A stretch of DNA of 64,000 bases from Haloarchaeobius iranensis (GCF_900103505.1 NZ_FNIA01000011.1:1-64000); one strand, 5' to 3'. Numbered from the stretch's first letter, positions 53,967-62,873 are shown. Notes: generated by a model not told the origin, from the letters alone. Numbers and translations: made by a program.

Positions 53967-54977
53967 ATGCGGACCATCGACGGCGGCGACGGCGGCGGCC
54001 AGGTGCTCCGCTCGGCGCTCTCGCTGGCGGCGGTTCGGGGCGAGCCGGTCCGGGTCGAGCGCGTCCGTGGCGACAGGCCGGACCCCGGACTCAAACACCA
54101 GCACCTCGCCGGCCTCCAGGCCATCGCGGCCGTCTGCGATGCCACGGTCGAGGGCGACGAGCTGGGGAGCGAGACGGTCGTCTTCGACCCGGGCGAGCCG
54201 GAGCCGGGCGAGCACACCGTCGAGGTGGGGACGGCAGGGGCCGTCACGCTCGTCTTCGAGACGCTGCTTCCGCTCTCGGCGGCGCTCGACGGACCGATGT
54301 CGGTGACCGCCACCGGCGGGACGGACGTTGCCTGGTCCCCGACGCTCGACTACTACGAGCGGGTCCGGCTCCCGCTCGCGCGCCGTGCCGGCCTGCACGC
54401 CGCCGTCGAACCGCTCCGGCGGGGCTTCTACCCCGAGGGCGGCGGCGAGGCGACGCTCCGCGTCGCGCCGGGCGAGCCGCGGGCGCTGTCGCTCACCGAC
54501 CGGGGCGCACTCGAGGGCGTCCGCGTGCTGTCGGTCGCCACCGACGACCTCGCCGACGCCGACGTGGACGAGCGGCAGGCGACCGCGGCGACCGCCGCCG
54601 TGCGGGCGGCCGTCGACGCGCCGGTCCGGGAACGGGCCGTCACCAGCGTCGACGCCCCCTCGACGGGCTCCAGCGTCCTCGTCGTCCTCGACTACGAGCA
54701 GAGCGTCGCCGGCTTCACCGCCCTGGGAGAACCCGGCCGCCCGGCCGAGGACGTGGGCGAGGCGGCGGCGGCCGACGCGCTCGACTTCCACGACGGGCCG
54801 GGCGTCGTCGACTCCCACACCGGCGACCAGCTCGTCCTCCCGCTGGCCGTCGGCGGCGGGCGCGTCCGGCTGCCGGCGGCCACCGACCACGTCGAGACGA
54901 ACGTCGCCGTCGCTCAGGGGTTCGGCTACGACGTGTCCCTGGGCGAGCGCGAGGACGAGGCGCGTCTGTCGGGCTGA
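53967..54977 (+). CDS. rtcA: RNA 3'-terminal phosphate cyclase
   Basis: A 336-residue enzyme converting RNA 3'-phosphate to 2',3'-cyclic phosphate with ATP. The start DGGDGGGQVLRSALSLAAVR is the family signature, followed by RPDPGLKHQHLAGLQA. The histidine nucleophile is in the DHVETN segment near the end (about residue 308). It starts 2 bases after mutL and is probably co-transcribed with it, an unexpected pairing of mismatch and RNA repair. Confidence 0.93.
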   Translation: MRTIDGGDGGGQVLRSALSLAAVRGEPVRVERVRGDRPDPGLKHQHLAGLQAIAAVCDATVEGDELGSETVVFDPGEPEPGEHTVEVGTAGAVTLVFETLLPLSAALDGPMSVTATGGTDVAWSPTLDYYERVRLPLARRAGLHAAVEPLRRGFYPEGGGEATLRVAPGEPRALSLTDRGALEGVRVLSVATDDLADADVDERQATAATAAVRAAVDAPVRERAVTSVDAPSTGSSVLVVLDYEQSVAGFTALGEPGRPAEDVGEAAAADALDFHDGPGVVDSHTGDQLVLPLAVGGGRVRLPAATDHVETNVAVAQGFGYDVSLGEREDEARLSG

Positions 54978-55033
54978 CGGCGCGTCCCCTGGTTTTCGAT
55001 TCGATACCCGTCGCCCGTGTGCGGTGGGGACAC

Positions 55034-55040
55034 TTATACC
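55034..55040 (+). promoter_or_regulatory. kdgK promoter
   Basis: Reads TTATACC within ACTTATACCGG. Its centre is 27 bases before ATG 55063, the first codon of a mini-ORF, and 71 bases before the kdgK ATG. Transcription should therefore start at or next to the mini-ORF start codon. Confidence 0.65.
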
Positions 55041-55062
55041 GGTGCCGTCCGTTCGGCCGTAC

Positions 55063-55110
55063 ATGAGTGCTGCGAGCCAGTCGGCGGCGACGCCGGGAGC
55101 GTACAGATGA
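55063..55110 (+). CDS. Candidate leaderless mini-ORF coupled to kdgK
   Basis: A 15-codon ORF, MSAASQSAATPGAYR, begins where the transcript from the box at 55034 should start, and its stop TGA (55108-55110) overlaps the kdgK ATG as ATGA. Its frame differs from kdgK. Leaderless AUG recognition followed by termination-reinitiation would deliver ribosomes to kdgK. The arrangement recurs at cetZ. Confidence 0.5.
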   Translation: MSAASQSAATPGAYR

Positions 55111-56063
55111 GCGACGACCTCGTGACGTTCGGCGAGTCCATGCTGCGACTGTCACCGCCGGGGAACGAGCGGCTGGAGACGACCGGGGAGCTGGCGGTCC
55201 ACGCCGCCGGCGCGGAGTCCAACACCGCCATCGCGGCCGAGCGACTGGGTGCGAAGGCGTCCTGGCTGTCGAAGCTGCCGGACACGTCGCCGGGCCGACG
55301 CATCGCGAACGGCATCCGCCAGCACGACATCACGACCGACGTGGTGTGGGCGGAGGAGGGCCGTCCGGGGGCGTACTACCTCGAACACGCCGGCAAGCCA
55401 CGCGGGACGAACGTCGTCTACGACCGTGCCGACTCCGAGTTCTCCACCGCCGCCGCCGAGGAGTTCAACCTCGACCGGGTCCGCAACGCGACCGCCTTCT
55501 ACACGACGGGGATCACGCCCGCGCTCTCCGAGCAGATGCGCGAGACGACCGTCAACATGCTGAGCGTCGCCCGAAACGCCGGGACGATGGTCGCCTTCGA
55601 CGTGAACTACCGGCGCAAGCTCTGGGAGCCCGAGGCGGCCCGGAACACTATCACGCGGCTGTTCCCGGCCATCGACGTGCTCGTCATCGCGGCGAAGGAC
55701 GCCGAGGCCGTGCTCGACTACGACGGGGAGCCGACCCAGCTCGCCCACCATCTCGCCTCCGAGTACGAGTTCCGGACCGTCGTCGTCACCCGCGGGGCAC
55801 ACGGCGCGGTCGCCATCCACGACAACGTCGTCCACGAGCAGGAGGCCTTCGAGACCGACACCCACGACCCCATCGGCTCCGGCGACGCCTTCACCGGCGC
55901 GTTCCTCGCCCGGCGGCTCTCCGGCGACGACGTGGGGCGCGCGCTGAAGTACGCCACCGCGACCGCCGCGCTCAAGCGGACCATCCCGGGCGACGTGGCC
56001 ACCGTCAGCAAGTCCGAGGTCGACGCCATCGTCGCCGACCGCACCGAGGACATCTCGCGCTGA
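55107..56063 (+). CDS. kdgK: 2-keto-3-deoxygluconate kinase (PfkB family)
   Basis: A 318-residue sugar kinase. The N-terminal VTFGESMLRLSPPGNERLE and AGAESNTAIAAERLGA match ribokinase-type KDG kinases. The C-terminal signature DPIGSGDAFTGAFLARRL (about 254-271) includes the catalytic aspartate. It phosphorylates KDG in the semi-phosphorylative Entner-Doudoroff pathway used by haloarchaea. Its ATG overlaps the end of a leaderless 15-codon ORF. No other pathway genes are in the window. Confidence 0.88.
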   Translation: MSDDLVTFGESMLRLSPPGNERLETTGELAVHAAGAESNTAIAAERLGAKASWLSKLPDTSPGRRIANGIRQHDITTDVVWAEEGRPGAYYLEHAGKPRGTNVVYDRADSEFSTAAAEEFNLDRVRNATAFYTTGITPALSEQMRETTVNMLSVARNAGTMVAFDVNYRRKLWEPEAARNTITRLFPAIDVLVIAAKDAEAVLDYDGEPTQLAHHLASEYEFRTVVVTRGAHGAVAIHDNVVHEQEAFETDTHDPIGSGDAFTGAFLARRLSGDDVGRALKYATATAALKRTIPGDVATVSKSEVDAIVADRTEDISR

Positions 56064-56135
56064 CGGCGGGCCGCCATCGTCGGAATCTGAGAGCGGTGTC
56101 GCCTGTTTAATGTGGCCCGGTACCAAGCATCGGGT

Positions 56136-56618
56136 ATGACCTACGTCGTGCCGTTCGACGACCGGCGCCTCGCCCGCGTCGCTCTCGACCGTGCGCAGTC
56201 CTACGCCAGTCTGACCGGCGAACGCGTCGTCGCCGTCACCGTCGTCCCGAGGAACCCGAGCTACGCCAGGGAGCGCGACTGGCTCGACCCCGACGAGAGC
56301 TTCGAGCTGCAGGCGATACTCGATCGCGTCGCGGAGACCGTGGACACCATCGCCCCCGAGGCGGAGTTCGAGTACGTCCTCGCGGACCGGTACGCGTCGC
56401 CGGGGACCATCGCCTCGAAGATCCGCCGCGAGGCACGGAGACTCGACGCCACGGTCGTCTTCGTCGGGAGCGAGAACGCCGGCCGGATGCTCACCACGCT
56501 CCGGAGCGTCGGCCACAGCGTCGCCGCCGACGACACCTACGACGTCCACATCGTCCGCCACGCCCGGGCGACCGGCGTGCCCGCGCTCGACGAGCACTCC
56601 CACCTGTTCGAGGATTGA
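56136..56618 (+). CDS. Universal stress protein (UspA) family
   Basis: A 160-residue protein starting MTYVVPFDDRRLARVALDRA, with the UspA alpha/beta fold. The GxxGxx(G/S) nucleotide loop is only partly preserved (VGSENAGRMLTTLRSVGHSV), so ATP binding is uncertain. The ATG at 56136 is supported by the box TGTTTAATG at 56103-56112. It probably modulates stress survival. Confidence 0.82.
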   Translation: MTYVVPFDDRRLARVALDRAQSYASLTGERVVAVTVVPRNPSYARERDWLDPDESFELQAILDRVAETVDTIAPEAEFEYVLADRYASPGTIASKIRREARRLDATVVFVGSENAGRMLTTLRSVGHSVAADDTYDVHIVRHARATGVPALDEHSHLFED

Positions 56619-56690
56619 GCGGCCGACGCGAGTGCGGCGGGCGCACACGGTTGGCGAACTCCTTTTGACGTCCCCCTCCGAGGAGCGCAC

Positions 56691-58097
56691 ATGACACACG
56701 TCGCTATCGTCGGTGCGTACGGGAGCGCCGGCGTCGCGGTCGCCGGCGAGCTGGCCGACGAACCGGGAGTCGAACTCACGCTGATCGACGACGGCGAGCC
56801 CGGCGGCGGGCTCTGCATCCTCCGTGGCTGCATGCCGTCGAAGGAGGTGCTCTCCGCGGGCGCACACCGGTTCCAGGCCAGACACGACGACCGGCTCGCC
56901 GGCGAGCTCCCCGCAGTCGACCTCGACGCCGTCGTCGACACGAAGGACGAGCACGTCGCCGGCTTCGCCGAGCACCGACGGGCGGCCGTCCACGATCTCG
57001 CCGAGCGCGAGAACGTCGAGTTCCTGCGCGACACCGCGACGTTCGTCGACGACCGCACGCTCGCCGTCGGTGACCGCGACGTCGACGCCGACTACGTCGT
57101 CGTCGCAACCGGGTCGACGGTGAACGTCCCCGACCTGCCCGGTATCGACGAGGTCGACTTCCGGACCAGCGCGGACGTGCTCGACTCGCGGTCGTTCCCG
57201 GACTCCGCGCTCGTCATGGGCTTCGGCTACGTCGGCATGGAACTCGTCCCCTACGTCGCCGAAGCCGGTGACACCGCGCTGACCGTCGTCGAGCACGACG
57301 CCCGCCCCCTCGACGAGGCCGACCCCGCCTTCGGCGACACGCTCGCGGACCTCTACGAGGAGAACTTCGACGTGGACATCCTTCGCCACACACGGGAGCA
57401 ACGGCTCGAAGCCACCGACGACGGCGGGGTTCGGCTCCACGTCGAGCGCGACGGCGAGGAAACGGTCCACGAGGCCGACGAGCTGTTCCTCTTCACCGGC
57501 CGGCGGCCGAACCTCGACCGTCTCGGGCTCGAAGCGACGGGGCTGGTCCCCGGGGACGGCTGGGTCGACGACACGATGCAGGCCCGCGACGACGACCGCG
57601 TGTTCGTCGTCGGCGACGCCAACGGCAAGGAGCCGATCCTCCACGTCGCCAAGGAGCAGGGCTTCGTGGCCGCCGAGAACATCCTCGCCCACAGCCGCGG
57701 CGACCCGCTGGAGCCGTACGAGAACGTGCACCATCACGTCGTCTTCTCCGGCCTCGGCGTCTACCCCTACGCTCGCGTCGGCCACTCGGCGGCAAGCGCC
57801 GAAGCGGCAGGTATCGACCACGTCGCGGTCACCCGTCAGGCCAGCGACGACGGCGTGTTCAGGACGAAGGACGTCCCCGAAGGCCGTGCCGCGCTCGTCG
57901 TCGGGCCCGACGGCACGGTGCTCGGCTACCAGGGCCTGCACTACCACGCTGACGCGATGGCGAAGACGATGCAGGTCGTCGTCGAGCTCGGGCTCGACGT
58001 GCGCGAGCTGCCCGACCGGGCGTTCCACCCGACCACGCCGGAGATACTCGACGGGCTGTTCCGCGACGCCGCAGAAACGGTCGGCGATAGTGCATAA
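56691..58097 (+). CDS. FAD-dependent pyridine nucleotide-disulfide oxidoreductase
   Basis: Encodes 468 residues of the dihydrolipoamide dehydrogenase/glutathione reductase class. The FAD-binding start is VAIVGAYGSAGVAVA, the redox disulfide is C42/C47 in LCILRGCMPSK, the NAD site is in ALVMGFGYVGMELV, and the C-terminal HPTTPE carries the catalytic histidine. The ends differ from true Lpd, and no 2-oxoacid dehydrogenase genes are near, so the substrate could be another disulfide. It stands alone with its own promoter box near 56667. Confidence 0.87.
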   Translation: MTHVAIVGAYGSAGVAVAGELADEPGVELTLIDDGEPGGGLCILRGCMPSKEVLSAGAHRFQARHDDRLAGELPAVDLDAVVDTKDEHVAGFAEHRRAAVHDLAERENVEFLRDTATFVDDRTLAVGDRDVDADYVVVATGSTVNVPDLPGIDEVDFRTSADVLDSRSFPDSALVMGFGYVGMELVPYVAEAGDTALTVVEHDARPLDEADPAFGDTLADLYEENFDVDILRHTREQRLEATDDGGVRLHVERDGEETVHEADELFLFTGRRPNLDRLGLEATGLVPGDGWVDDTMQARDDDRVFVVGDANGKEPILHVAKEQGFVAAENILAHSRGDPLEPYENVHHHVVFSGLGVYPYARVGHSAASAEAAGIDHVAVTRQASDDGVFRTKDVPEGRAALVVGPDGTVLGYQGLHYHADAMAKTMQVVVELGLDVRELPDRAFHPTTPEILDGLFRDAAETVGDSA

Positions 58098-58184
58098 CCC
58101 TCAGCAAAATCCAGAGTTCGGGCAGCAGACGCGTGCTAGCTGCTGTCCATACGTGTTTATCTACTCATATCTCGTACTGCTGGT

Positions 58185-58646
58185 ATGGCAATCAGAACCT
58201 TCGACGACATGGACAGCATGTTCGACCAGATGGACCAGATGTTCGACGAGATGCGAACGAACTGGATGGGCATGACCCCCCACGGCATGCCATCCCAGCT
58301 CGAGTCCGGACACGAGGCCGGCCTCACGACCGACGGCGCCAGCGCGACCAGCCTCACCGAGCGTGACGGCAACTACGTGTTCGTGATGGACCTGCCCGGC
58401 TTCGAGCGCGAGGACATCGAGCTCACCCTCCGGAACGGCGTCCTCCACGTCGACGCCGCAACCGAGGTCGACCACGACTCGGAGTTCGTCTCGATGCACC
58501 AGTCGCGCCGCAGCAGCGAGCGCGTCCACATCCCCGGTGACATCGTCGCCGAGGAGATCCAGGCGACCTACCGCAACGGCGTCCTCGAAGTTCACCTCCC
58601 CATGATGGAGGGCGAGGACGACCACCACATCTCGATCCAGGACTGA
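58185..58646 (+). CDS. hsp20: Hsp20/alpha-crystallin small heat-shock protein
   Basis: A 153-residue chaperone. A Met/Asp-rich N-terminal region (MDSMFDQMDQMFDEMRTNW) is followed by the alpha-crystallin domain (YVFVMDLPGFEREDIELTLR to YRNGVLEVHLPM). It lacks a clear C-terminal IxI motif. The box GTGTTTATC (58151-58162) 29 bases before the ATG gives a leaderless message. It holds unfolded proteins under stress. Confidence 0.92.
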   Translation: MAIRTFDDMDSMFDQMDQMFDEMRTNWMGMTPHGMPSQLESGHEAGLTTDGASATSLTERDGNYVFVMDLPGFEREDIELTLRNGVLHVDAATEVDHDSEFVSMHQSRRSSERVHIPGDIVAEEIQATYRNGVLEVHLPMMEGEDDHHISIQD

Positions 58647-58834
58647 GGCTTCCGGACGAACCACCCACGACGGGCGTCCGTGACGGGTCCAGCAGGCTGA
58701 TGGCCCCGCCGGTTCGCTCTTCGATGATCTCCCCGACGTTCGTTTTAAAATTCTTAGATTATATCTTTTCAACCTACTGTCTAGTGGAGGAAACTATTGG
58801 TTAACTTTAATCTATTGGCCGATAACCGGCGGGT

Positions 58835-59071
58835 ATGGCTGCGTATCTGAGTACCACCGTGATGCTGCTGGGGCTCGTCGTCTCGCTCGGCTCCGGCTGG
58901 TACATCGCGAAGGGACCGTTCTTCGGGTTCGGCACACCCCCGTTACCCTACATTCTGGCCGCGACGGGGCTCTTCGTCTTCGGCATCATCGTCTTCGGCT
59001 GGGGGTTGAGCAGTCGCATCGACGCCGGACGCGGCGACGAGCGCGTCATCCCCAGCAACGAGAAGGTTTAG
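58835..59071 (+). CDS. Small two-helix membrane protein
   Basis: A 78-residue protein with hydrophobic segments at about 5-25 and 38-57 and a polar C-terminus SSRIDAGRGDERVIPSNEKV. The box AACTTTAATC 27 bases before the ATG supports the start. Its stop codon overlaps that of cetZ on the opposite strand. Function unknown. Confidence 0.75.
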   Translation: MAAYLSTTVMLLGLVVSLGSGWYIAKGPFFGFGTPPLPYILAATGLFVFGIIVFGWGLSSRIDAGRGDERVIPSNEKV

Positions 59072-60231
59072 AACAGCGGCGTCAGCTCCTCGTCGCCGTC
59101 GTCCAGCAGCGCCTCCAGGTTCGCGTCGGACTGCGAGCGGATCTCCTCCAGGTTCTCCATCGCCTCGATGGCGACCTGCTGGAGCCCCTTGATGCGTGGC
59201 ACGTCGGTCACGCCCGACAGCAGCACCACGCAGGCGACCGAGTGCTCGTCCGGCAGCGGGTAGTCCCCGCCGCGGATCTCCATCGAGCCGGTCTGCTCCT
59301 CCAGCCACCGCCGGCCGTGCTCGATGCCCTTCCGGTTGAGGTAGTCCGGCGGCCCGGCCACGACGAGTAACCCCCGTTCCACGCCGTTCAGCTCGCAGGG
59401 CAGCGTGAGGCGGCCGAGGGCGGCCTTCCGGACGAGCGAGGTGATACGGTTCGTCGTGTCGGTCTCGTCCAGCTCCTTCGTCGAGAACCTGGAGAACAGC
59501 CCGCCCTTCTCGCACTCGACGTGGTCGATGGCGTAGCCGATGGTCGAGACGCCGCCGCTGCCGAGCGTGTTGATGATCTCCGAGGCGTCGACGACCGACT
59601 CGCCGACCGCGCCGCCCTCGTCGACCTCGCCCGCGCCGAACAGCACCGCGAGCCGACGCACCAGCTCCTCGTTGATGTCCGCGTAGCCCTCGCCCAGCGA
59701 CTCGCCGGTGTGCCGCCACGACTCGTTGTCGAAGACGATGAGGTTGTCCACCTCGCGGACGAACGTCTGGAACGACCGCGCCGCGTTCAGCGTGTACAGC
59801 CCACCCTCGTCCGAGCCCGGCAGGATGCCCAGCCCGTAGACGGGTTCCTCGTACAGTCGCTTCAGGTGCTTCGCCAGCACCGGCGCGCCGCCCGAGCCGG
59901 TGCCGCCGCCGAGTCCGGCGACGATCATGAACGCGTCGACCTCGTGGACGGGCACGTCGTCGAGCGCGGCCTGTATCTCCTCGACGTCCTCCTCGGCGAC
60001 CTCCGCGCCGAGTTCGTTGTCCGCGCCGACGCCGTGTCCTTTCACCCTGGTCTGGCCGACGAGGACCTGCTTGTCCTTCGGGATGTGCTGCAGCCCGCGG
60101 AGGTCGGCCGTCGCCGTGTTCACCGCGATGGCCGCACGGACGGTCTTCCCCCGGGTCTGCCGGTCGAACTCGACGAACCGGTCGACGACCTTCCCGCCCG
60201 CCTGGCCGAAGCCGATCATCACGAGCTTCAC
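59068..60231 (-). CDS. cetZ: CetZ tubulin-like cytoskeletal protein
   Basis: A 387-residue GTP-binding protein of the FtsZ/tubulin superfamily. The N-terminal GFGQAGGKVVDRF and the tubulin signature GLGGGTGSG (107-114) bind GTP, and DNESW and the NRITSLVRKAALGRLTLPCE region fit CetZ1-type proteins, which control haloarchaeal cell shape and motility. The start is GTG 60231, which overlaps the stop of a 14-codon upstream ORF as GTGA. Transcription should start about 41 bases upstream, at that ORF's ATG. Confidence 0.93.
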   Translation of the reverse strand: MKLVMIGFGQAGGKVVDRFVEFDRQTRGKTVRAAIAVNTATADLRGLQHIPKDKQVLVGQTRVKGHGVGADNELGAEVAEEDVEEIQAALDDVPVHEVDAFMIVAGLGGGTGSGGAPVLAKHLKRLYEEPVYGLGILPGSDEGGLYTLNAARSFQTFVREVDNLIVFDNESWRHTGESLGEGYADINEELVRRLAVLFGAGEVDEGGAVGESVVDASEIINTLGSGGVSTIGYAIDHVECEKGGLFSRFSTKELDETDTTNRITSLVRKAALGRLTLPCELNGVERGLLVVAGPPDYLNRKGIEHGRRWLEEQTGSMEIRGGDYPLPDEHSVACVVLLSGVTDVPRIKGLQQVAIEAMENLEEIRSQSDANLEALLDDGDEELTPLF

Positions 60232-60272
60232 TGCTGACCCACCCCGGGGAATCGCGCCGGTACTGTACTCAT
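60228..60272 (-). CDS. Candidate leaderless mini-ORF coupled to cetZ
   Basis: A 14-codon ORF, MSTVPARFPGVGQQ, begins at ATG 60272, 28 bases after the centre of the box ATTTATCT, and ends with a TGA (60230-60228) overlapping the cetZ start as GTGA. It is in a different frame from cetZ. The layout is the same as at kdgK. Confidence 0.5.
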   Translation of the reverse strand: MSTVPARFPGVGQQ

Positions 60273-60296
60273 AGCGACCAGTTACGTTCCCCGAGG

Positions 60297-60304
60297 AGAT
60301 AAAT
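60297..60304 (-). promoter_or_regulatory. cetZ promoter
   Basis: The minus strand reads ATTTATCT. Its centre lies 28 bases before ATG 60272, placing the transcript start at the mini-ORF rather than at cetZ. Confidence 0.6.
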
Positions 60305-60529
60305 GCAGACGACAGCCGAGGGTCCCGAGTGGAGTGCGTGGAGTGTGGGCCCCGCGGCCACCCGACGTTCACATGGCTGTAAGCTCCCATCACCAGTACG
60401 CCGGACGTGGTGCAGCCGAAAGCGGGGTCGATGGAGCGTCCGCCGGGGACGCCACAGCCCTCCCAGTCACACTCGAACACTGCACACGGGACCCGGCCCC
60501 TTATCAACCGCCACGGCCCTACTGCAGGT
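60305..60529. promoter_or_regulatory. Divergent region between cetZ and the PIN-ATPase gene
   Basis: Contains the promoter of the PIN-ATPase, a box CTTATCAAC at 60500-60508, 26 bases before the ATG at 60530. The remaining 190 bases show no convincing gene in any frame and no long hairpin. Confidence 0.5.
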
Positions 60530-62407
60530 ATGAACGTCGTACCGGACACGAGCGTGGTCATCGACGGCCGCGTGTCCGCCAAGGTCGACGACGGCGAGTA
60601 CGAGGGGGCCACCATACAGGTCCCCGAAGCCGTCGTCGCGGAGCTGGAATCGCAGGCAAACGAGGGGTTCGACACGGGGTGGGACGGCCTGGAGGAGCTC
60701 CAGCGCCTCGCCGACCTCGCCGACGCCGGGACCATCGAGCTCGAGTACGTCGGCGAGCGCCCCGACGCGGTCGAGCGTGGCCACGCCGCCGAGGGCGAAA
60801 TCGACGCGCTCATCCGCGACCTCGCCGCGGAACTGGCCGCCACGTTCCTCACGAGCGACGTGGTCCAGGCGGAGGTCGCGAAGGCGAAGGGCCTCGACGT
60901 GGCGTTCGTCTCCGCCGAGGTCCGCGGCGAGACCGAGATCGACCGGCTGCAGGTGCAGAACTACTTCGACGACGAGACGATGAGCGTCCACCTGCGCGCC
61001 GGCGCGGCCCCGATGGCCAAACGCGGCGCGCTCGGCGACATGCACTACGTCGAGGTCGCCGACGAGCCGCTCTCCGACGAGACGATGGACGAGTACGCCA
61101 CCGAGGTCGTCAACGCCGCCAAGGAGTCACGCGACGGCTTCCTCGAGCTCTCGCGGAACGGCATGGACATCGTCCAGTTCCGCGACTACCGCATCGCCGT
61201 CGCCCGGCCGCCGTTCTCGGACGGCATCGAGATCACCGCGGTCCGGCCCATCGCACAGACCGACATCGACGACTACGAGCACGCCGACGAGCTGCGCGAG
61301 CGCCTCCTCGAACAGCAGCGCGGTGTCCTCATCTCCGGCGCGCCCGGGGCCGGGAAGTCCACCTTCGCACAGGCGGTCGCCCGGTTCATCGCGGACAACG
61401 ACTACTCCGTCAAGACGATGGAGAAGCCCCGCGACCTCCAGGTCGGACCCGAGATCACGCAGTACACCGAGCTCGACGGGGAGATGGCCAACACCGCCGA
61501 CGCGCTGCTGATGGTCCGGCCCGACTACACCATCTACGACGAGGTCAGGAAGACCGACGACTTCGAGGTGTTCGCGGACATGCGCCTCGCCGGCGTCGGC
61601 ATGATCGGCGTCGTCCACGCCACCCGCGCCATCGACGCGCTCCAGCGCCTCGTCGGCCGCGTCGAGCTCGGCATGATACCGCAGGTCGTCGACACCGTCG
61701 TCTACATCGAGGCCGGCCAGATAGCGAAGGTGTACGACGTCCGGACCGAGGTGAAGGTGCCCTCCGGCCTCACCGCCGAGGACCTCGCCCGTCCAGTCAT
61801 CCAGATCACCGACTTCGAGACCGGCCGCCCCGAGTACGAGATCTACACGTTCAACCGGCAGGTCGTCACCGTCCCGCTCACCGACGACGAGGGGAGCGAG
61901 GACTCCGGCGTCGACCGCATCGCCAAGCAGGAGATCGAACGGGAGATCCGCTCCATCGCCCGCGGCCACGTCTCCGTCGAGCTGAAGGGCCAGAACACCG
62001 CCGTCGTCTACGTCGACGACGACGACATCTCCGCCGTCATCGGCAAGGGCGGCGGCCGCATCACCGACGTCGAGGACCGCCTCGGCATCGACATCGACGT
62101 CCGCACCCACGACGAGAACCCGAACTACCGGACCGGCGGTTCGGGTGGTTCGAGTGGAAGCGGTGGCGGGTCGGGTGCGGAGGAGAAGGGCCAGCTCGTC
62201 ACGCCCGAAATCACGTCGCGGCACGTCATCGTGCCCGTCGACGGCCACACCGGTGAGACGGTCGAGGTCCGCGCCGGCGGCGAGTATCTGTTCACCGCGA
62301 CCGTCGGGCGTGGCGGGGAAGTGCAGGTCTCCCGGGGGTCGGCCATCGCGGAGGAGCTGGAGCAGGCCATCGACCGGAAGCAGACCATCACCGTGCACAC
62401 GGCCTGA
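60530..62407 (+). CDS. PIN-domain/PilT-type ATPase/KH fusion protein (PINc/VapC family ATPase)
   Basis: Encodes 625 residues. A PIN nuclease domain (about 1-145) begins MNVVPDTSVVIDGR with the acidic D6. The ATPase core has Walker A GAPGAGKST at about 270-278 and the PilT/secretion-type IYDEVRKTDDFEVFADMRLAG. A KH domain near 480-540 carries GKGGGRI. A Gly/Ser linker leads to a short C-terminal beta domain. It is a conserved archaeal fusion; RNA cleavage or remodelling is likely but unproven. Confidence 0.9.
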   Translation: MNVVPDTSVVIDGRVSAKVDDGEYEGATIQVPEAVVAELESQANEGFDTGWDGLEELQRLADLADAGTIELEYVGERPDAVERGHAAEGEIDALIRDLAAELAATFLTSDVVQAEVAKAKGLDVAFVSAEVRGETEIDRLQVQNYFDDETMSVHLRAGAAPMAKRGALGDMHYVEVADEPLSDETMDEYATEVVNAAKESRDGFLELSRNGMDIVQFRDYRIAVARPPFSDGIEITAVRPIAQTDIDDYEHADELRERLLEQQRGVLISGAPGAGKSTFAQAVARFIADNDYSVKTMEKPRDLQVGPEITQYTELDGEMANTADALLMVRPDYTIYDEVRKTDDFEVFADMRLAGVGMIGVVHATRAIDALQRLVGRVELGMIPQVVDTVVYIEAGQIAKVYDVRTEVKVPSGLTAEDLARPVIQITDFETGRPEYEIYTFNRQVVTVPLTDDEGSEDSGVDRIAKQEIEREIRSIARGHVSVELKGQNTAVVYVDDDDISAVIGKGGGRITDVEDRLGIDIDVRTHDENPNYRTGGSGGSSGSGGGSGAEEKGQLVTPEITSRHVIVPVDGHTGETVEVRAGGEYLFTATVGRGGEVQVSRGSAIAEELEQAIDRKQTITVHTA

Positions 62408-62444
62408 CCTCGGTATAGGGCGCTTGTTTTCTCGTCGATGGCTC

Positions 62445-62840
62445 GTGACCGGTAGTGACGAAAACGGCCCGCCAGTCGTTGGAATTACCGTCGATACCAA
62501 CAGCCAGAAAGCTCCGGCCGTCTCGACTCCCACGATTCGCTGTCGTTCGAAAGACGCCGGGGCGTCTTTCGTGCTGTCGCAAGAAAGCGGGGCTTTCTGG
62601 CTGTTAACCGGAAATCGCAGATTTCCGGTGATGACGAGAGAGCGAAGCTCTCTCGAAGCACACTCCTCACTCTGTTCCGGTGCTTGCGTCGTCAGGGTTC
62701 GCCGTACAGGGTCCCCACCCCGAACCGCACCACGCACCTCCCCAGCCGATTCGCTCGGTCGCAGGCTCCCTCGCTCATCCCTCACGCGGATGGCTCGACA
62801 CGCTCCCTGGCGGTCGCGCGTCTCGCCAGCCGCGCGCCAC
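62445..62840 (-). repeat. Dispersed hairpin-rich intergenic repeat, copy C
   Basis: In minus orientation it begins TGGCGCGCGGCTGGCGAG 34 bases after the thiDN stop. It contains four stem-loops with arms at 62548-62558/62561-62571, 62582-62588/62592-62598, 62608-62616/62620-62628 and 62635-62643/62647-62655. The first and last are the same two hairpins found in copy B. It fills almost the whole 466-base convergent gap; no gene is seen in it. Confidence 0.85.
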
Positions 62841-62873
62841 GTAGAAAATTCAGTCCGCGGTTCGACCCGAATC

